From: Aequorivita viscosa
GTDB lineage: Bacteria; Bacteroidota; Bacteroidia; Flavobacteriales; Flavobacteriaceae
Direction of reading: 5' to 3'
Assembly (NCBI RefSeq): GCF_900106795.1
Contig: NZ_FNNS01000014.1
Coordinates: forward strand, 34,155-98,154
DNA length: 64,000 bases
The translations under genes were made by a program, and so were the position numbers. The notes beneath the pieces are model-generated. The model searched no databases. It was given only the letters and a program-made list of their open reading frames with translations, and had not been told where the DNA came from. Of the stretch, positions 9,036 through 17,343 are shown one piece after another. Each line of letters begins with the position of its first letter. Within the stretch, counting starts at the first letter, position 1.

Positions 9036-12000
9036 TTAAAAATATGCCCGCAACTGTACACTACCTGTGTGTACAGTTTTGGTAGTTTCACTTTTTCTTC
9101 CATTATACGATAGATTGGCGTCTAGGTATTTCGTAATTCGTTTTTGTAAAAGCGCCCGCCACGTAAAGTTAGTGCCTGGCTGCAATCCTTCGAGCATTTG
9201 GTAGGCAACGGGAGAATACGCACTACCCGAAAATTTGTTGTTGATATAATTAAACTCTCCATTGATTGATACCTTTTCCGCATTGGAATACGCAAATGAA
9301 AACCCAAGAGTTTGTTGCTTCAACTTTTCTTGATCTCCAAGTTGATTGTCGTTATTCTTAAAATTGAAAAACACATCAAAACGGGTTTGTCGGTTGAGTA
9401 AATATGAAATTTTTGGATTTAACTCATACGATTCTAAAAAGTAGTTCCGGCTCTCAAAGTTTTCAGATAGGCTTTCATTAAATCCTTTAGCTCCTTTGAA
9501 GTTGAACAACCATGCTTCCCAGAATTTATGGCTGAAATTTAACTGGTGGCTCTCCAAATTATTCTTTTGTAGACCAATAGTTAGTAAATTGTCGGCGGAA
9601 GTAGCTATATAAGTATAACTGGTTGTAAAGTATTGTTTTCCCCGATTAAAGAATAGCGCATTTCTGAAATTCAGCGTCAAGCCAAGTTGATCATCGCCTC
9701 CATCCTTAAACGGATTTATATTGAAACCGTCGTTTTTCCGCTTCACTTTTCGATCCAAAATGTAGGAAGTCTGATTGTAAAAATGTGAAAGCAGTTTTCG
9801 GAACCCTTCCTTATTCGACCACGCTTGCGGATTTAAGGTCAGGATTTGACTAAACTTATTCTGACGGATTTTCAAAAACACCTGATTTGGTAATAACACG
9901 CGAATGTACTCCGCCTGATCTTGAAATTGTGCCACTTCAAACTCTTCTAGCTCCTGAATTCCGTTGTTATTATAGTCTATCCACATATAAATTCCCTGCC
10001 CTGGATCGGTTTTTACATAGGTGTATTCCTGTTGCGCAATTACCCCGTTGTTTGATTCTAAAGTCGTATTCCAACGGACTCCCCCATCAAAAAACATTTG
10101 ATTGTATAAAATTCGGGAATTGAGCGATTTTTCAGTTTCTCTAGACACTAACTCATCCTGAATTGTGGAGTCTATACTTATTGTTCTTCTTGAAAACGGT
10201 TCGTATTTTACAGTCCGATAGTTGGCAAAAGCCGATAACTGCGTGTTTTCAGAATTAATTAATCGCGACTTCAAGAAAAAGGTATTGGATGAATTCACCT
10301 TTTGTAATTTTTTATTCCGAACACTATCGTTCACCCGAAATTGATATCCTAATTCTACAAATACATTCGTACTGTCCCCAATTCCTGAAAACACTTCATA
10401 CGAACTAAATTTCTGGCTCGCGATGGAAATACTGTCTCGGGCTACATCCATAATGCGGTTGTCTTCTAGTGCAATCTTTCCTCCAAGCCAAGATTTTTCG
10501 AAGGAATAAGAAGATGTATTGTTAAGACGATAAAATTTTGAAGAAATGGAATCTGCTTTACTATTCAGCAAACTTCCATAGGTGATGAATTTGAGTTTTT
10601 TAAGTTTTAGTTCTGAAGCTATTAAATGTCGTGAGCCATTAAAGTTTTCAGAAAAATTTAAATTCTGAAACTCATAGCGTCCGCCACCAATTTTGGGATG
10701 CGAAACCTCAACTCCAGAAACTATAAAACTTTGGTTTCCCAATGGATTAGTCAAGTTCCAATCTCGGTTGAACTCAACGTTATAGAGCCTTTCAATAGTT
10801 CTAAAATCCTTTTGAACATAATCCAAAGCTCCTAATGCTTCTATTTTTAAGGTGTCGGTGGTTGTTAAAACTCGCTGTTTAATAGCCAATCGGCCAGCAA
10901 AGCCATCGTTATCATTATTATCTAAATCGCTAAAAAGATTACGATCGTTATTACTTCCTGCAATTTCAAAATCTATTTTTGTTTTTTCAGAAGGATGGTA
11001 ACTTCCATTCAAACCACCAACTTGAATTTTTTCTGGCGCATTCAACCTGATAACTGGTTCGTAATTTCCTTGCTTAACTCCATTTATTGGCGGTACGTAT
11101 TCATAAATTCGGTTAATCGCACTTTGGTTACTGATGACATAATTACCGCTATTGTTGCCTAATAAAGTGAAGCGTACGTTAAAAAGTTCATCATCAGGAT
11201 TGTTTGAATAAGCAAAAACTTCTTGCCCGTTGATAATAATCTTTTTATAGAGAATTTTATTTTCAGAATACACATCGGGAACAGCCGAAGGAGCCATCAT
11301 GGCATCCTTATCGTCTCCTGCTGCTTTTAGAATGGCTACTTGTTCTTCTGTTAAACTTTGTTGCAAAGGTTGGTTTTTGGCATCACTTTCAGAATATACA
11401 TAGACGCCCAAATCTAATTTCCCGCTTGAATAATTTCCTCCGCCGTAACCAATAAAACGTGTGTAACTGCGATCTGTAAATTGGTATTCCACAGAAATAC
11501 GCATATTGGCTGTTATGGGATATGTTGGGTTGAACCTAATCTCGCCCGCATTGTAATCAATTTCATAGTCTTCGTTTTCACCACGTTTCAGTAAAAGTCC
11601 GTTGACGTAAACCCGCTCACTTCCCGATACAACCAGGATGTAAAGTTCGCCATTCGGGCCAACGAGTTTGTAAGGGCCTTGGTTTCCTTCTTGCCCCACA
11701 AATTCACTCTTTGCAAAAACGCCTTTAACCAAAGCTCCAGAGGCAAAAGCAGAAATTTTTGAACCATCTGCATTATTAAACGTTCCGCTCAACGAAATAC
11801 CCTGTACTTTTTTAGTGAACCGTCCAAAATAACTTCCTTTATTTTCCAGATCGATATCGCCTGCCCGGATATTCCAAGTGTCGCCAAAAAGTTCAATAAA
11901 AATCTGATCAAATTCATTTAAACTCTGCGAATATCCACTTTCCTGTGCGGGAATGTTCGCGTCTTGAATTGAGGCACGAATAGAAACTTTATCGCTCAAT

Positions 12001-12503
12001 TTTCCAGTAATTTGAAGATCCAGTTCACTGTTGACCACCGCATTTTGGTTATTCCCAATAGTGATGCCTCGCGAGATGCTTCCAGAAGTGTTTAAGCCGT
12101 CAAACGGAGTGAAGGTATTGACGTTTGTAGATTCTTGAAGCGAATACAACTTGTCCATTCTCCCGGTGTTTTCAACAATGATTTTTGAATCGAGCGTAAA
12201 ATAATCGCGGGTTAAAAAAGAAGGGTATTGCAAATATTCAATTGTAATTGAGTCCTGTTGTTGCTGTAACTCTTCTGAGAAAATGACAACTCCTTTTTTA
12301 AAATCGATACGATAACTAAAAGGGTTGGGGGCGTTTCCATTTTTGTCGAGTATTATGAACCGTTGTGGGTTAATTCCAGAACTGTCTAACACTACAGTAT
12401 CGCGTACGGCTACTTTTTTCACTCGATAATTTGAAGTCACATCCTGCGCAAACCCAATAGCGGTGAAAAAAAAGAAGAAAACAAGCAGTCGGTACTTCAT
12501 CAA
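9036..12503 (-). CDS. Large outer-membrane beta-barrel protein, conserved in Flavobacteriia, function unknown
   Basis: This 1155-residue protein has a cleavable signal peptide (ends IGFAQ near residue 20). It is rich in alternating polar/aromatic strands throughout and ends in a β-strand with terminal Phe (SVQLRAYF), the signature of a BAM-assembled barrel. An N-terminal periplasmic part (about 25-130) precedes segments such as GDTWNIRAGDIDLENKGSYF. Near residue 850 a DYNNNGIQELEEFEV stretch resembles a calcium-binding loop. Strand-rich passages recall SprA-type outer-membrane proteins, but it is far shorter than SprA, so I leave it unnamed. It is monocistronic. Confidence 0.8.
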   Translation of the reverse strand: MMKYRLLVFFFFFTAIGFAQDVTSNYRVKKVAVRDTVVLDSSGINPQRFIILDKNGNAPNPFSYRIDFKKGVVIFSEELQQQQDSITIEYLQYPSFLTRDYFTLDSKIIVENTGRMDKLYSLQESTNVNTFTPFDGLNTSGSISRGITIGNNQNAVVNSELDLQITGKLSDKVSIRASIQDANIPAQESGYSQSLNEFDQIFIELFGDTWNIRAGDIDLENKGSYFGRFTKKVQGISLSGTFNNADGSKISAFASGALVKGVFAKSEFVGQEGNQGPYKLVGPNGELYILVVSGSERVYVNGLLLKRGENEDYEIDYNAGEIRFNPTYPITANMRISVEYQFTDRSYTRFIGYGGGNYSSGKLDLGVYVYSESDAKNQPLQQSLTEEQVAILKAAGDDKDAMMAPSAVPDVYSENKILYKKIIINGQEVFAYSNNPDDELFNVRFTLLGNNSGNYVISNQSAINRIYEYVPPINGVKQGNYEPVIRLNAPEKIQVGGLNGSYHPSEKTKIDFEIAGSNNDRNLFSDLDNNDNDGFAGRLAIKQRVLTTTDTLKIEALGALDYVQKDFRTIERLYNVEFNRDWNLTNPLGNQSFIVSGVEVSHPKIGGGRYEFQNLNFSENFNGSRHLIASELKLKKLKFITYGSLLNSKADSISSKFYRLNNTSSYSFEKSWLGGKIALEDNRIMDVARDSISIASQKFSSYEVFSGIGDSTNVFVELGYQFRVNDSVRNKKLQKVNSSNTFFLKSRLINSENTQLSAFANYRTVKYEPFSRRTISIDSTIQDELVSRETEKSLNSRILYNQMFFDGGVRWNTTLESNNGVIAQQEYTYVKTDPGQGIYMWIDYNNNGIQELEEFEVAQFQDQAEYIRVLLPNQVFLKIRQNKFSQILTLNPQAWSNKEGFRKLLSHFYNQTSYILDRKVKRKNDGFNINPFKDGGDDQLGLTLNFRNALFFNRGKQYFTTSYTYIATSADNLLTIGLQKNNLESHQLNFSHKFWEAWLFNFKGAKGFNESLSENFESRNYFLESYELNPKISYLLNRQTRFDVFFNFKNNDNQLGDQEKLKQQTLGFSFAYSNAEKVSINGEFNYINNKFSGSAYSPVAYQMLEGLQPGTNFTWRALLQKRITKYLDANLSYNGRKSETTKTVHTGSVQLRAYF

Positions 12504-12702
12504 CTATACAACTTAACACTTCCTATTTTATTTTGTGAAAAACTTTTGTGTATTGATTAGTGTGAATAAACACTCTTTTTCCCACCAAAATAGAATTCTT
12601 TCAAATGTAAATAAACCAATAAAGAATTAAGGTACAAGTTGTATATAGCGGTTTAGATTTTTAACTTGTCGTCTTTTATTAAATCAATTAAAAAAAGTCG
12701 AT

Positions 12703-13482
12703 TTGCAACAGAACGATATAAAAATAATCTCATATAATGTAAATGGAATTCGAGCAGCAATGCGAAAGGGATTTATAGAATGGCTCAAAGCTGCTAACCC
12801 AGATATAATTTGTCTTCAGGAAATAAAAGCCAATTTTGAACAGGTTGATATTGAGGAAATTGAAAAAGCAGGATATCCATATCATTATTGGTATAGTGCA
12901 CAGAAAAAAGGCTACAGTGGCGTTGCAATTCTTTCAAAAATTGAACCTGATCATGTGGAATACGGTACTGGCATCGATTATATGGATTTTGAAGGAAGAA
13001 ACATTCGAGCAGATTTCGAAAATTTTTCAGTAATGAGTCTGTATATGCCAAGTGGTACGAATATAAATCGGCTTGAGTTCAAGTTTTCCTATATGGACGA
13101 TTTTCAGGAATATATTGACACGTTGAAAGTAAAAATTCCAAATCTCGTGATTTGTGGTGATTATAACATTTGTCACCAAGCTATTGACATTCACGACCCT
13201 ATTAGAAATGCTAATGTTTCAGGATTTTTACCTGTAGAAAGAGAATGGTTGGATGGGTTTATGAAAAGCGGCTTTATCGACAGTTTTAGGCATTTCAACA
13301 AAGAACCGCATCAATATACGTGGTGGAGCTATCGTGCCAATTCAAGAAACAACAACAAAGGATGGAGAATAGATTACAATCTGGTTTCGGAACCTTTAAA
13401 AGATAATTTAAATCGTGCTGTTATTTTGCCAGAGGCTAAACACAGTGACCATTGTCCGCTGTTGGTGGAATTAGCATTTTGA
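12703..13482 (+). CDS. xth: Exodeoxyribonuclease III (AP endonuclease)
   Basis: The 259-residue protein belongs to the EEP nuclease superfamily: IISYNVNGIRAA (Asn), CLQEIKA (metal-binding Glu), VICGDYNICHQAIDIHDP (Asp/Asn pair) and C-terminal RIDYNLVS...AKHSDHCPLLVEL (Asp-His). It cleaves abasic sites and trims 3' ends in base-excision repair. No ATG precedes the conserved first strand. The only suitable start is TTG at 12703 (MQQNDIKIISYN), so a TTG start is proposed. It is a single gene followed by a weak hairpin. Confidence 0.95.
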   Translation: MQQNDIKIISYNVNGIRAAMRKGFIEWLKAANPDIICLQEIKANFEQVDIEEIEKAGYPYHYWYSAQKKGYSGVAILSKIEPDHVEYGTGIDYMDFEGRNIRADFENFSVMSLYMPSGTNINRLEFKFSYMDDFQEYIDTLKVKIPNLVICGDYNICHQAIDIHDPIRNANVSGFLPVEREWLDGFMKSGFIDSFRHFNKEPHQYTWWSYRANSRNNNKGWRIDYNLVSEPLKDNLNRAVILPEAKHSDHCPLLVELAF

Positions 13483-13493
13483 TTTTAAATGAA

Positions 13494-13510
13494 AAAACCC
13501 CAAGGGTTTT
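13494..13510 (+). terminator. Possible terminator / palindromic repeat after xth
   Basis: AAAACCC / GGGTTTT form a 7-bp stem around CAA, 12 nt after the xth stop. The T-run is only four bases long, so termination would be weak. It resembles AAACCC...GGGTTT palindromes seen between flavobacterial genes. Confidence 0.45.
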
Positions 13511-13562
13511 AAAAACCTCTTATGTTTGATTTCTGAATACGTATCCAAAAATACAATTATTT

Positions 13563-13615
13563 TAGGCTTTTAAATTTACTGAATAAGAACAGGGAAGGGT
13601 TGGCTTTAAAACCTA
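13563..13615 (+). ncRNA. Candidate 5' stem-loop of an IS110 bridge RNA
   Basis: TAGG-C-TTTTAAA (13563-13574) pairs with TTTAAAACCTA (13605-13615): 11 bp with a single bulged C and a 30-nt loop. It sits in the non-coding leader 167 nt before the transposase gene. IS110-family members are known to encode a structured bridge RNA in a non-coding end. The assignment here is inference from position and one stem only. Confidence 0.3.
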
Positions 13616-13781
13616 GACAACATAATCTTGTATGTCCACCCAAAGATAACAACCTTTTCCTGTATTTTTCCAAGAGTCACAACAGTATTGAGAAACCACG
13701 GCTATATGCTTGGATTTCGTATCAGCTAAGAGGAAAGACGGTGGGAAAAATCCTTATTCTTTATAACCTAACACAAGAATA

Positions 13782-14810
13782 ATGGTACAACCAAAAGTAG
13801 TGAAACAAGTAGTAGGTATTGATATAGGAATGGAAAGTTTCTTTGCCTGTTATCAAGTGAAGGATCAACATGAGCATATTGCCATCAAAGGGACCAAGTC
13901 ATTTAAAAACAGCCCCAAGGGCATGGAAGAGTTCCTTTCGTGGTGTGAAAAACGTGAAAAGGACGTGGCTCCACAGCCTATTTATGTGATGGAGGCCACG
14001 GGTGTATATTATGAGAACCTGGCCTACTTTCTCTATGAGAACGACCAGAAAGTAAGTGTACAGTTGGCGCAAAAGCTAGCTTACTTTGCCAAGAGCAACA
14101 ATCTGAAAACAAAGACGGACAAGGTCGACTCAAAAATGATTGCTGCTTTTGGGATGGAAAAGACACTGGGTGCATCAGACTTATGGACGCCTCCAAGCAA
14201 GGAGTTCAGGGTCATAAGAGACCTATCAAGAGAGCACACCAGTCTCAAGAAAGAGATCACGGCCGCCAAGTCCCAGCTTCACGCAATGGATCACGCACAT
14301 AAGACCTATAAAAAAGTAATAACACTTAAAAAACAGATGATCTCCTTTTATAAAAAACAGTTGGATATCATCGAGAAAGAACTGAAAAAGCAAATAAAAG
14401 CAGATGATCAGCTCTATAAGAAGATCCAAAACATTGAAACGGTAAAGGGACTGGGGTTCATCACGATAATTAAAGTGATATCCGAGGTAAACGGCTTTTT
14501 GCTCTTCACCAATATCCGCCAGTTGGTCAGCTACGCGGGGCTGGACGTAGTGGACAAGGAATCCGGGAAGTACAAAGGGAAGGCCAGGATATCAAAAAAA
14601 GGTAATGCACGCATCAGATCTGCTCTATATATGCCAGCCGTGGCTGCCGCCACCCATAACATTAATTTGAGAGATTTCTATGAACGCGTAAATGACAACC
14701 GTACGGTAAAAAAACATGGAGTCGTAGCGGTAATGCGCAAATTGTTGATCTTGATATATACATTGTGGAAAAAAAATGAACCATATATTGTGGATTATCA
14801 GTTAAGATAA
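13782..14810 (+). CDS. IS110-family transposase (DEDD recombinase)
   Basis: The 342-residue protein has an N-terminal RuvC-like DEDD domain with Asp14 (VVGIDIGMES), Glu71 (VMEATGVYYE), Asp113 and Asp116 (KTDKVDSKMIA). A central coiled coil spans about 145-205. The C-terminal Tnp20 domain has ETVKGLGFITIIKVI, SYAGLDVVDKESGKYKG and SKKGNARIRSALYMPA, whose serine is the catalytic residue in the family. The gene looks intact. Its base composition is slightly more GC-rich than its neighbours, consistent with transfer. Confidence 0.95.
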   Translation: MVQPKVVKQVVGIDIGMESFFACYQVKDQHEHIAIKGTKSFKNSPKGMEEFLSWCEKREKDVAPQPIYVMEATGVYYENLAYFLYENDQKVSVQLAQKLAYFAKSNNLKTKTDKVDSKMIAAFGMEKTLGASDLWTPPSKEFRVIRDLSREHTSLKKEITAAKSQLHAMDHAHKTYKKVITLKKQMISFYKKQLDIIEKELKKQIKADDQLYKKIQNIETVKGLGFITIIKVISEVNGFLLFTNIRQLVSYAGLDVVDKESGKYKGKARISKKGNARIRSALYMPAVAAATHNINLRDFYERVNDNRTVKKHGVVAVMRKLLILIYTLWKKNEPYIVDYQLR

Positions 14811-14825
14811 ACTTCGGGTAACGAT

Positions 14826-14845
14826 GAAGGACGGGCCTTCTTTTT
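14826..14845 (+). terminator. Terminator after the IS110 transposase
   Basis: GAAGG-ACGGG-CCTTC is followed immediately by TTTTT, 15 nt after the transposase stop codon. Confidence 0.6.
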
Positions 14846-14850
14846 GCCAC

Positions 14851-14875
14851 AAAAAAGGCGGAGTCAAACTCCGCC
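14851..14875 (-). terminator. Terminator facing transcription from the ALDH gene
   Basis: There is a perfect 8-bp stem GGCGGAGT / ACTCCGCC with a 3-nt loop. Read on the minus strand it is followed by six T. It lies 135 nt past the ALDH stop, within the likely IS tail, so it may belong to the element and shield it from incoming transcription. Confidence 0.75.
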
Positions 14876-15009
14876 CAGTAGATAGACTTCGGTACAACGA
14901 ATTGGACGAAGCCTTCTTTTTGCAAAACAAAGATATTAATTAAATAATTGAAAAATGATTAGGATTTGAACACAGTATCTTTGGGGTTTAGTTTTATATT
15001 TAGAGAATA

Positions 15010-16566
15010 TTAATCTAAATCAAACTTGATTCCCTGTGCCAATGGCAACTCGGTAGTATAGTTGATAGTATTTGTTTGTCTTCTCATATAAACTTTCCAA
15101 GCATCACTTCCGCTTTCGCGTCCGCCACCTGTTTCTTTTTCACCTCCAAAAGCACCTCCAATTTCAGCGCCAGAAGTACCGATGTTTACGTTTGCAATTC
15201 CACAATCAGATCCTTGAACCGAAAGGAAACGTTCAGCTTCACGTAAATTGTTGGTCATAATTGCGGAAGAAAGTCCTTGTACAACTCCGTTTTGAAGTTC
15301 AATAGCGTTTTCAACATCTCCACTATACTTCATCATATATAATACAGGAGCAAATGTTTCGTGTTGAACAATTTCATAACTGTTTTCGGCTTCAGCGATT
15401 GCTGGCTTAACGTAGCATCCGCTTTCATAACCTTCACCTTCAAGAACACCGCCTTCAACAATAATTTTTCCACCTTCTTCTACAACTTTTTCAAGTGCAT
15501 TTTGGTAGTTTTTTACTGCGTCTTTATCGATAAGTGGCCCAACGTGATTTTTTTCATCCAACGGGTTTCCAATCTTCAATTGCTTATATGCAACAACAAC
15601 AGCATCTTTTACTTTGTCGTAAATACTTTCGTGGATTATCAATCTTCTGGTTGAAGTACAACGCTGACCCGCAGTTCCAACAGCACCAAAAACAGCACCG
15701 ATTACTGTCATTTTAATATCGGCATCTGGAGTTACGATAATTGCATTGTTTCCTCCAAGTTCAAGAAGTGATTTTCCTAATCTTTTTGCAACTGCTTGAG
15801 CAACGATTTTCCCCATTCTGATAGATCCTGTAGCAGAAACTAAAGCGGTTCTACCATCATTGGTCATTAGCTCACCTACTTTGTAGTCCCCATTTATTAA
15901 ACAAGAAATCCCTTCAGGTAAATCGTTATCAGCAAAAACTTTTGCAGCAATATTTTGACAAGCAATTCCGGTTAATGGAGTTTTTTCTGAAGGTTTCCAA
16001 ACACAAACATCTCCACAAACCCAAGCCAATGCTGTGTTCCAAGCCCAAACAGCCACTGGGAAGTTAAATGCTGAAATAATTCCAACAACTCCAAGTGGGT
16101 GATATTGTTCGTACATTCTATGTCCTGGACGCTCACTGTGCATTGTTAATCCGTGTAGTTGACGTGAAAGACCTACTGCAAAATCGCAGATATCGATCAT
16201 TTCCTGTACTTCGCCTAAACCTTCTTGGTAACTTTTTCCCATTTCGTAAGAAACAAGTTTTCCTAATGGTTCTTTAAGTCTTCTTAATTCCTCTCCAAAT
16301 TGGCGAACTATTTCACCACGTTGCGGTGCGGGCTTTACTCTCCAGGTTTTAAAAGCTGAAGTAGCCGTTTGCATTACTTTTTCGTAATCTTCTTTTGAAG
16401 TAGCAGTTACTTTTCCAATCAATTCGCCATCTACTGGTGAATAGGAAGAAATTTCTTCTCCATTTGAAAACCATTCGCTTCCAGTGGAAGTTCCTAAGTT
16501 TGTTTTTTTAACTCCTAATTGTTCCAATGCTTCTTCTATTCCGAAGGAAGTCGTAGTTGCTTGCAT
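15010..16566 (-). CDS. Aldehyde dehydrogenase of the ALDH7 (antiquitin) type, probable L-aminoadipate-semialdehyde dehydrogenase
   Basis: The 518-residue protein has the NAD-site blocks IISAFNFPVAVWAWN and VWKPSEKTPLT, catalytic Glu269 in LLELGGNN, and nucleophile Cys303 in GTAGQRCTSTRR. The stretch SERPGHRMYEQYHPLGV is characteristic of ALDH7, which oxidises α-aminoadipate semialdehyde in lysine breakdown. Its neighbour is the kynurenine-pathway gene nbaC, 182 nt upstream, so a role in tryptophan breakdown (2-aminomuconate semialdehyde) is an alternative, though that enzyme is usually ALDH8. The protein is cytoplasmic. Confidence 0.9.
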   Translation of the reverse strand: MQATTTSFGIEEALEQLGVKKTNLGTSTGSEWFSNGEEISSYSPVDGELIGKVTATSKEDYEKVMQTATSAFKTWRVKPAPQRGEIVRQFGEELRRLKEPLGKLVSYEMGKSYQEGLGEVQEMIDICDFAVGLSRQLHGLTMHSERPGHRMYEQYHPLGVVGIISAFNFPVAVWAWNTALAWVCGDVCVWKPSEKTPLTGIACQNIAAKVFADNDLPEGISCLINGDYKVGELMTNDGRTALVSATGSIRMGKIVAQAVAKRLGKSLLELGGNNAIIVTPDADIKMTVIGAVFGAVGTAGQRCTSTRRLIIHESIYDKVKDAVVVAYKQLKIGNPLDEKNHVGPLIDKDAVKNYQNALEKVVEEGGKIIVEGGVLEGEGYESGCYVKPAIAEAENSYEIVQHETFAPVLYMMKYSGDVENAIELQNGVVQGLSSAIMTNNLREAERFLSVQGSDCGIANVNIGTSGAEIGGAFGGEKETGGGRESGSDAWKVYMRRQTNTINYTTELPLAQGIKFDLD

Positions 16567-16714
16567 AAATATATATTTAAATGAAATTTTTTGTGAATAA
16601 AGAAATGGGATATTCCCTCCCTTTAATAATTCTGCAAAGGTACAGAATGAAGGTAAGAATGAAAAATGAATAGGCCGTAACCTTCTTTTACTCTAAAATG
16701 AGTAAGAAACATAG

Positions 16715-16750
16715 CTTCCTCCCCTTGTCAAGAGGGGTCAGGGAAGGATT
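16715..16750. repeat. Dispersed CTCCCCTTG...GAGGGG type palindromic repeat
   Basis: CTTCCTCCCCTTGTCAAG is followed by AGGGGTCAGGGAAGG, an imperfect foldback overlapping the end of nbaC. It resembles the repeat translated inside the A2M gene at 21991-22038. Such repeats are common between flavobacterial genes. Confidence 0.5.
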
Positions 16751-17285
16751 AGTCTACTGTAAAACGTGGGTCGGTTTCCATTATTGTTCCACATGTATCG
16801 CACGTGCGTAGTTCTTTACTGTTATAGAAATGTTTAAAATGTTTCAGAAAGTCTTTTTCTATATCACTAAGTGGAAAATAAACTTCATATAGTTTATTGT
16901 TGCAATTGTCGCAAAACCATAAAAGGCCGTCCTTTCCGTCAAGGTCTGTTCGCTTTCTTTCAATAACCAAACCAATTGAGCCTTCACTTCTTCCTGGAGA
17001 ATGTGGCACTTTTCCAGGATGTAAGTACATATCGCCTGGCCCTAATTCCATCACCTTTTTTTCTCCATTTTCTTGAATTGCAACTTGAATATTTCCTTCC
17101 AGCTGATAAAAAAGCTCTTCGGTTTCGTTGTAATGGTAATCCTTTCGAGCATTCGGACCAGCGACAATCATCACGATATAATCGCCAGAATCTACATATA
17201 GGTTTTTATTGCCTACGGGTGGCTTTAGTTTATCTCGGTTTTCTTCGATCCACTTATTTAGGTTGAAAGGTTTTTTGATTGCCAT
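16749..17285 (-). CDS. nbaC: 3-hydroxyanthranilate 3,4-dioxygenase
   Basis: The 178-residue cupin has iron ligands His51 (DYHYNETEE), Glu57 and His95 (VPHSPGR). The substrate-binding arginines Arg47 and Arg99 are present. The bacterial-type C-terminal rubredoxin-like iron site is made by CDNC (125-128) and CDTC (162-165). It opens the ring of 3-hydroxyanthranilate in the kynurenine route of tryptophan degradation or quinolinate supply. The other kynurenine genes are not in the window. Confidence 0.96.
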   Translation of the reverse strand: MAIKKPFNLNKWIEENRDKLKPPVGNKNLYVDSGDYIVMIVAGPNARKDYHYNETEELFYQLEGNIQVAIQENGEKKVMELGPGDMYLHPGKVPHSPGRSEGSIGLVIERKRTDLDGKDGLLWFCDNCNNKLYEVYFPLSDIEKDFLKHFKHFYNSKELRTCDTCGTIMETDPRFTVD

Positions 17286-17343
17286 TGTTTGTATATTTAT
17301 CAGATTAGTAAAAATACGGGAAAATGATTAAAATGAAAAACGA

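Larger units (their letters stand above)
13540..14925 (+). mobile_element. IS110-family insertion sequence (ends approximate)
   Basis: The element has one DEDD transposase gene with a non-coding leader of about 240 nt and a tail of about 115 nt. IS110 elements lack clear terminal inverted repeats and do not always duplicate the target, so the ends cannot be set by eye. The limits given run from the end of the xth 3' region to the second tail motif. The leader has a bulged 11-bp hairpin at 13563-13615. It lies between xth and the ALDH gene without disrupting either. Confidence 0.55.

Noticed and set aside
9036..12503. Identification as gliding/T9SS protein SprA
   Set aside because: Strand-rich passages look similar, but 1155 residues is about half the SprA length and the SprA hallmark segments were not recognised.
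13600..13782. Separate small gene before the IS110 transposase
   Set aside because: The frame ends at the transposase ATG and has no family resemblance. It lies in the structured non-coding leader.
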